A stretch of 64,000 nucleotides of DNA from Paraburkholderia nodosa (GTDB lineage Bacteria; Pseudomonadota; Gammaproteobacteria; Burkholderiales; Burkholderiaceae): assembly GCF_001718195.1 (NCBI RefSeq), contig NZ_MCNV01000006.1:265022-329021 (forward strand). The letters run 5' to 3'. Under the pieces are notes generated by a model that worked only from the letters and a program-made list of their open reading frames with translations, was not told the DNA's origin and ran no database searches. A program made the position numbers and the translations under genes. The stretch's first letter is position 1. Each line of letters begins with the position of its first letter. This document shows, in pieces, positions 62,610-64,000 of this stretch.

Positions 62610-63653
62610 ATGGCTTACGAAGCAGCCTCAGAACGCTATTCGGACATGCAGTACCGCTTTTGCGGCAAGTCGGGGCTCAAGCTGCCCGCGCTGTCGCTCG
62701 GTCTGTGGCACAACTTCGGCGACACCACGCCGATCTCGACCCAGCGCGATATCCTGCGCACCGCGTTCGATCTCGGCATCACGCACTTCGACCTCGCGAA
62801 CAACTACGGGCCGCCGTACGGCAGTGCCGAAACTAACTTCGGCCGCATTTTCAAGGACGATTTCCGTCCTTACCGGGACGAACTGCTGATCTCGTCGAAG
62901 GCGGGTTGGGACATGTGGCCGGGCCCGTACGGCCAGGGCGGCGGCTCGCGCAAGTACGTGCTCGCGAGCCTCGATCAGAGCCTGGAGCGCATGGGCCTCG
63001 ACTACGTCGACATCTTCTATTCGCACCGCTTCGACGTGGAAACGCCGCTCGAAGAGACGGCGGGCGCGCTGGCCACGGCCGTGCAGCAGGGCAAGGCGCT
63101 CTATGTCGGCATCTCGTCGTATTCGCCCGCGAAGACGCGCGAAATGGCGCGACTGCTCGCCGAATACAAGGTGCCGCTGCTCATTCACCAGCCGTCGTAC
63201 AACATGCTCAACCGCTGGGTCGAGGAAGAACTGCTCGACACGCTCGAGGACCTGGGCACGGGCAGCATCGCGTTCACGCCGCTCGCGCAGGGCGTGCTCA
63301 CGAACAAGTACCTGAACGGTGTGCCCGAAGACGCGCGCGTGAACCGTCCGGGCGGCGGCTCGCTCAAGAGCGAGCACCTGAGCGAGCAGAACATCGAGCA
63401 CGTGCGCAAGCTCAACGACCTCGCGCTGCGCCGCGGCCAGAGCCTCGCGCAGATGGCGATCGCCTGGACGCTGCGCGGCGGCCGCGTGACCTCGGCGCTG
63501 ATCGGCGCGAGCCGCGCGGAGCAGGTGCGCGAGAACGTCGCGGCGTTGAAGAACCTCGAGTTCTCGAAGGAAGAACTCGCGGAGATCGACCGCTATGCGA
63601 CCGAAGGCGGCGTGAACCTGTGGGAGAAGCCGTCGACCGATCAGCCCATCTGA
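62610..63653 (+). CDS. Aldo/keto reductase, L-glyceraldehyde 3-phosphate reductase type
   Basis: A 347-residue NADPH-dependent aldo/keto reductase. Catalytic Tyr lies in FDLANNYGPPYG, Lys in ISSKAGWDMW, and His in IFYSHRFD. The insert GWDMWPGPYGQGGGSRKY is typical of the E. coli YghZ (Gpr)/AKR14 group, which reduces L-glyceraldehyde 3-phosphate and methylglyoxal. The length agrees with YghZ (346). A 6-base gap separates a GAGG-like site from ATG 62610. Confidence 0.9.
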   Translation: MAYEAASERYSDMQYRFCGKSGLKLPALSLGLWHNFGDTTPISTQRDILRTAFDLGITHFDLANNYGPPYGSAETNFGRIFKDDFRPYRDELLISSKAGWDMWPGPYGQGGGSRKYVLASLDQSLERMGLDYVDIFYSHRFDVETPLEETAGALATAVQQGKALYVGISSYSPAKTREMARLLAEYKVPLLIHQPSYNMLNRWVEEELLDTLEDLGTGSIAFTPLAQGVLTNKYLNGVPEDARVNRPGGGSLKSEHLSEQNIEHVRKLNDLALRRGQSLAQMAIAWTLRGGRVTSALIGASRAEQVRENVAALKNLEFSKEELAEIDRYATEGGVNLWEKPSTDQPI

Positions 63654-63688
63654 GCGACACGCTTCTGCCTGCTTGCCGGCGCAAAGAA

Positions 63689-63709
63689 CCGCCTCCTTGC
63701 GAGGCGGTA
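63689..63709 (+). terminator. Terminator-like hairpin lacking its T-run
   Basis: ACCGCCTC (63689-63696) and GAGGCGGT (63702-63709) form a perfect 8-bp stem with loop CTTGC, preceded by an A-rich stretch but followed by AATGAG instead of Ts. It is probably the original terminator of the aldo/keto reductase gene. Confidence 0.55.
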
Positions 63710-63729
63710 ATGAGCAACTGTCTTACCTG

Positions 63730-64000
<271 letters not shown>

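Overview
This is a GC-rich chromosomal segment from a beta-proteobacterium of the Burkholderia/Paraburkholderia/Caballeronia group. The evidence is the protein sequences and the gene order: dprA/def/fmt/htpX, rsmB-ntrYX, queC-E-D, rodA-mrdA-mreDCB, gatCAB, metXW, slmA/argB, hslVU, dksA/cobW and xerC/dapF/lpxL/metK. It looks like core chromosome-1 housekeeping DNA. There is no prophage, CRISPR array, secretion island or large biosynthetic cluster. The only clear mobile DNA is an IS110-type transposase cut by the right edge.

Layout. 1-820: 3' part of a patatin-like phospholipase. 894-5610: D-2-hydroxyacid dehydrogenase, GTP-type PEP carboxykinase (pckG) and a LysR regulator. 5718-10369 (minus): topoisomerase III, a thioredoxin-like protein and DprA, divergent from def-fmt, a LysE exporter and htpX. 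14012-15226 (minus): a polytopic GT87-like membrane protein. 15412-20649: rsmB, DUF4390, an NtrY-like kinase and a response regulator with an NtrX-type C-terminus but no AAA+ domain, in one overlapping operon, followed by tRNA-Phe. 21093-24842: queC, queE, queD, an HpaI-type aldolase and a Sel1-repeat protein. 24950-31576 (minus): the complete rod-shape operon mreB-mreC-mreD-mrdA-rodA. 32006-37314: gatC, gatA, gatB, a PPK2 kinase and exonuclease III. 37345-41677 (minus): metX-metW-ampG-M48 protease. 41990-45073 (minus): HdeD-like protein, slmA, HAD nucleotidase, argB. 45395-49394: a CWC zinc-ribbon-like protein, a TPR glycosyltransferase (minus) and a RegB/RegA-type redox two-component pair. 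49463-53828 (minus): hslU, hslV, a one-cysteine DksA and a CobW-type metallochaperone. 54038-58902 (minus): RlmI-like methyltransferase, xerC, DUF484, dapF, lpxL. 59175-60365: metK. The right end holds a doubtful small ORF, a phytanoyl-CoA dioxygenase-like protein, a DUF3185 protein, an aldo/keto reductase and the IS110 fragment.

The most interesting signals are in non-coding DNA. The metX leader carries a convincing SAM-II (metA-motif) riboswitch at 41755-41840 (minus). Downstream of it, mutually exclusive pairings could hide or expose the metX ribosome binding site. This would place methionine synthesis (metXW), and possibly ampG and an M48 protease, under S-adenosylmethionine control. metK, which makes SAM, has its own structured leader of about 170 nt whose last hairpin can sequester its Shine-Dalgarno sequence. 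A Zur-like operator lies in front of the CobW gene, close to the cysteine-poor DksA.

Limits: all calls come from reading sequence and recalling family motifs. No database search or folding program was run. Start codons were chosen from family N-termini and visible ribosome binding sites.
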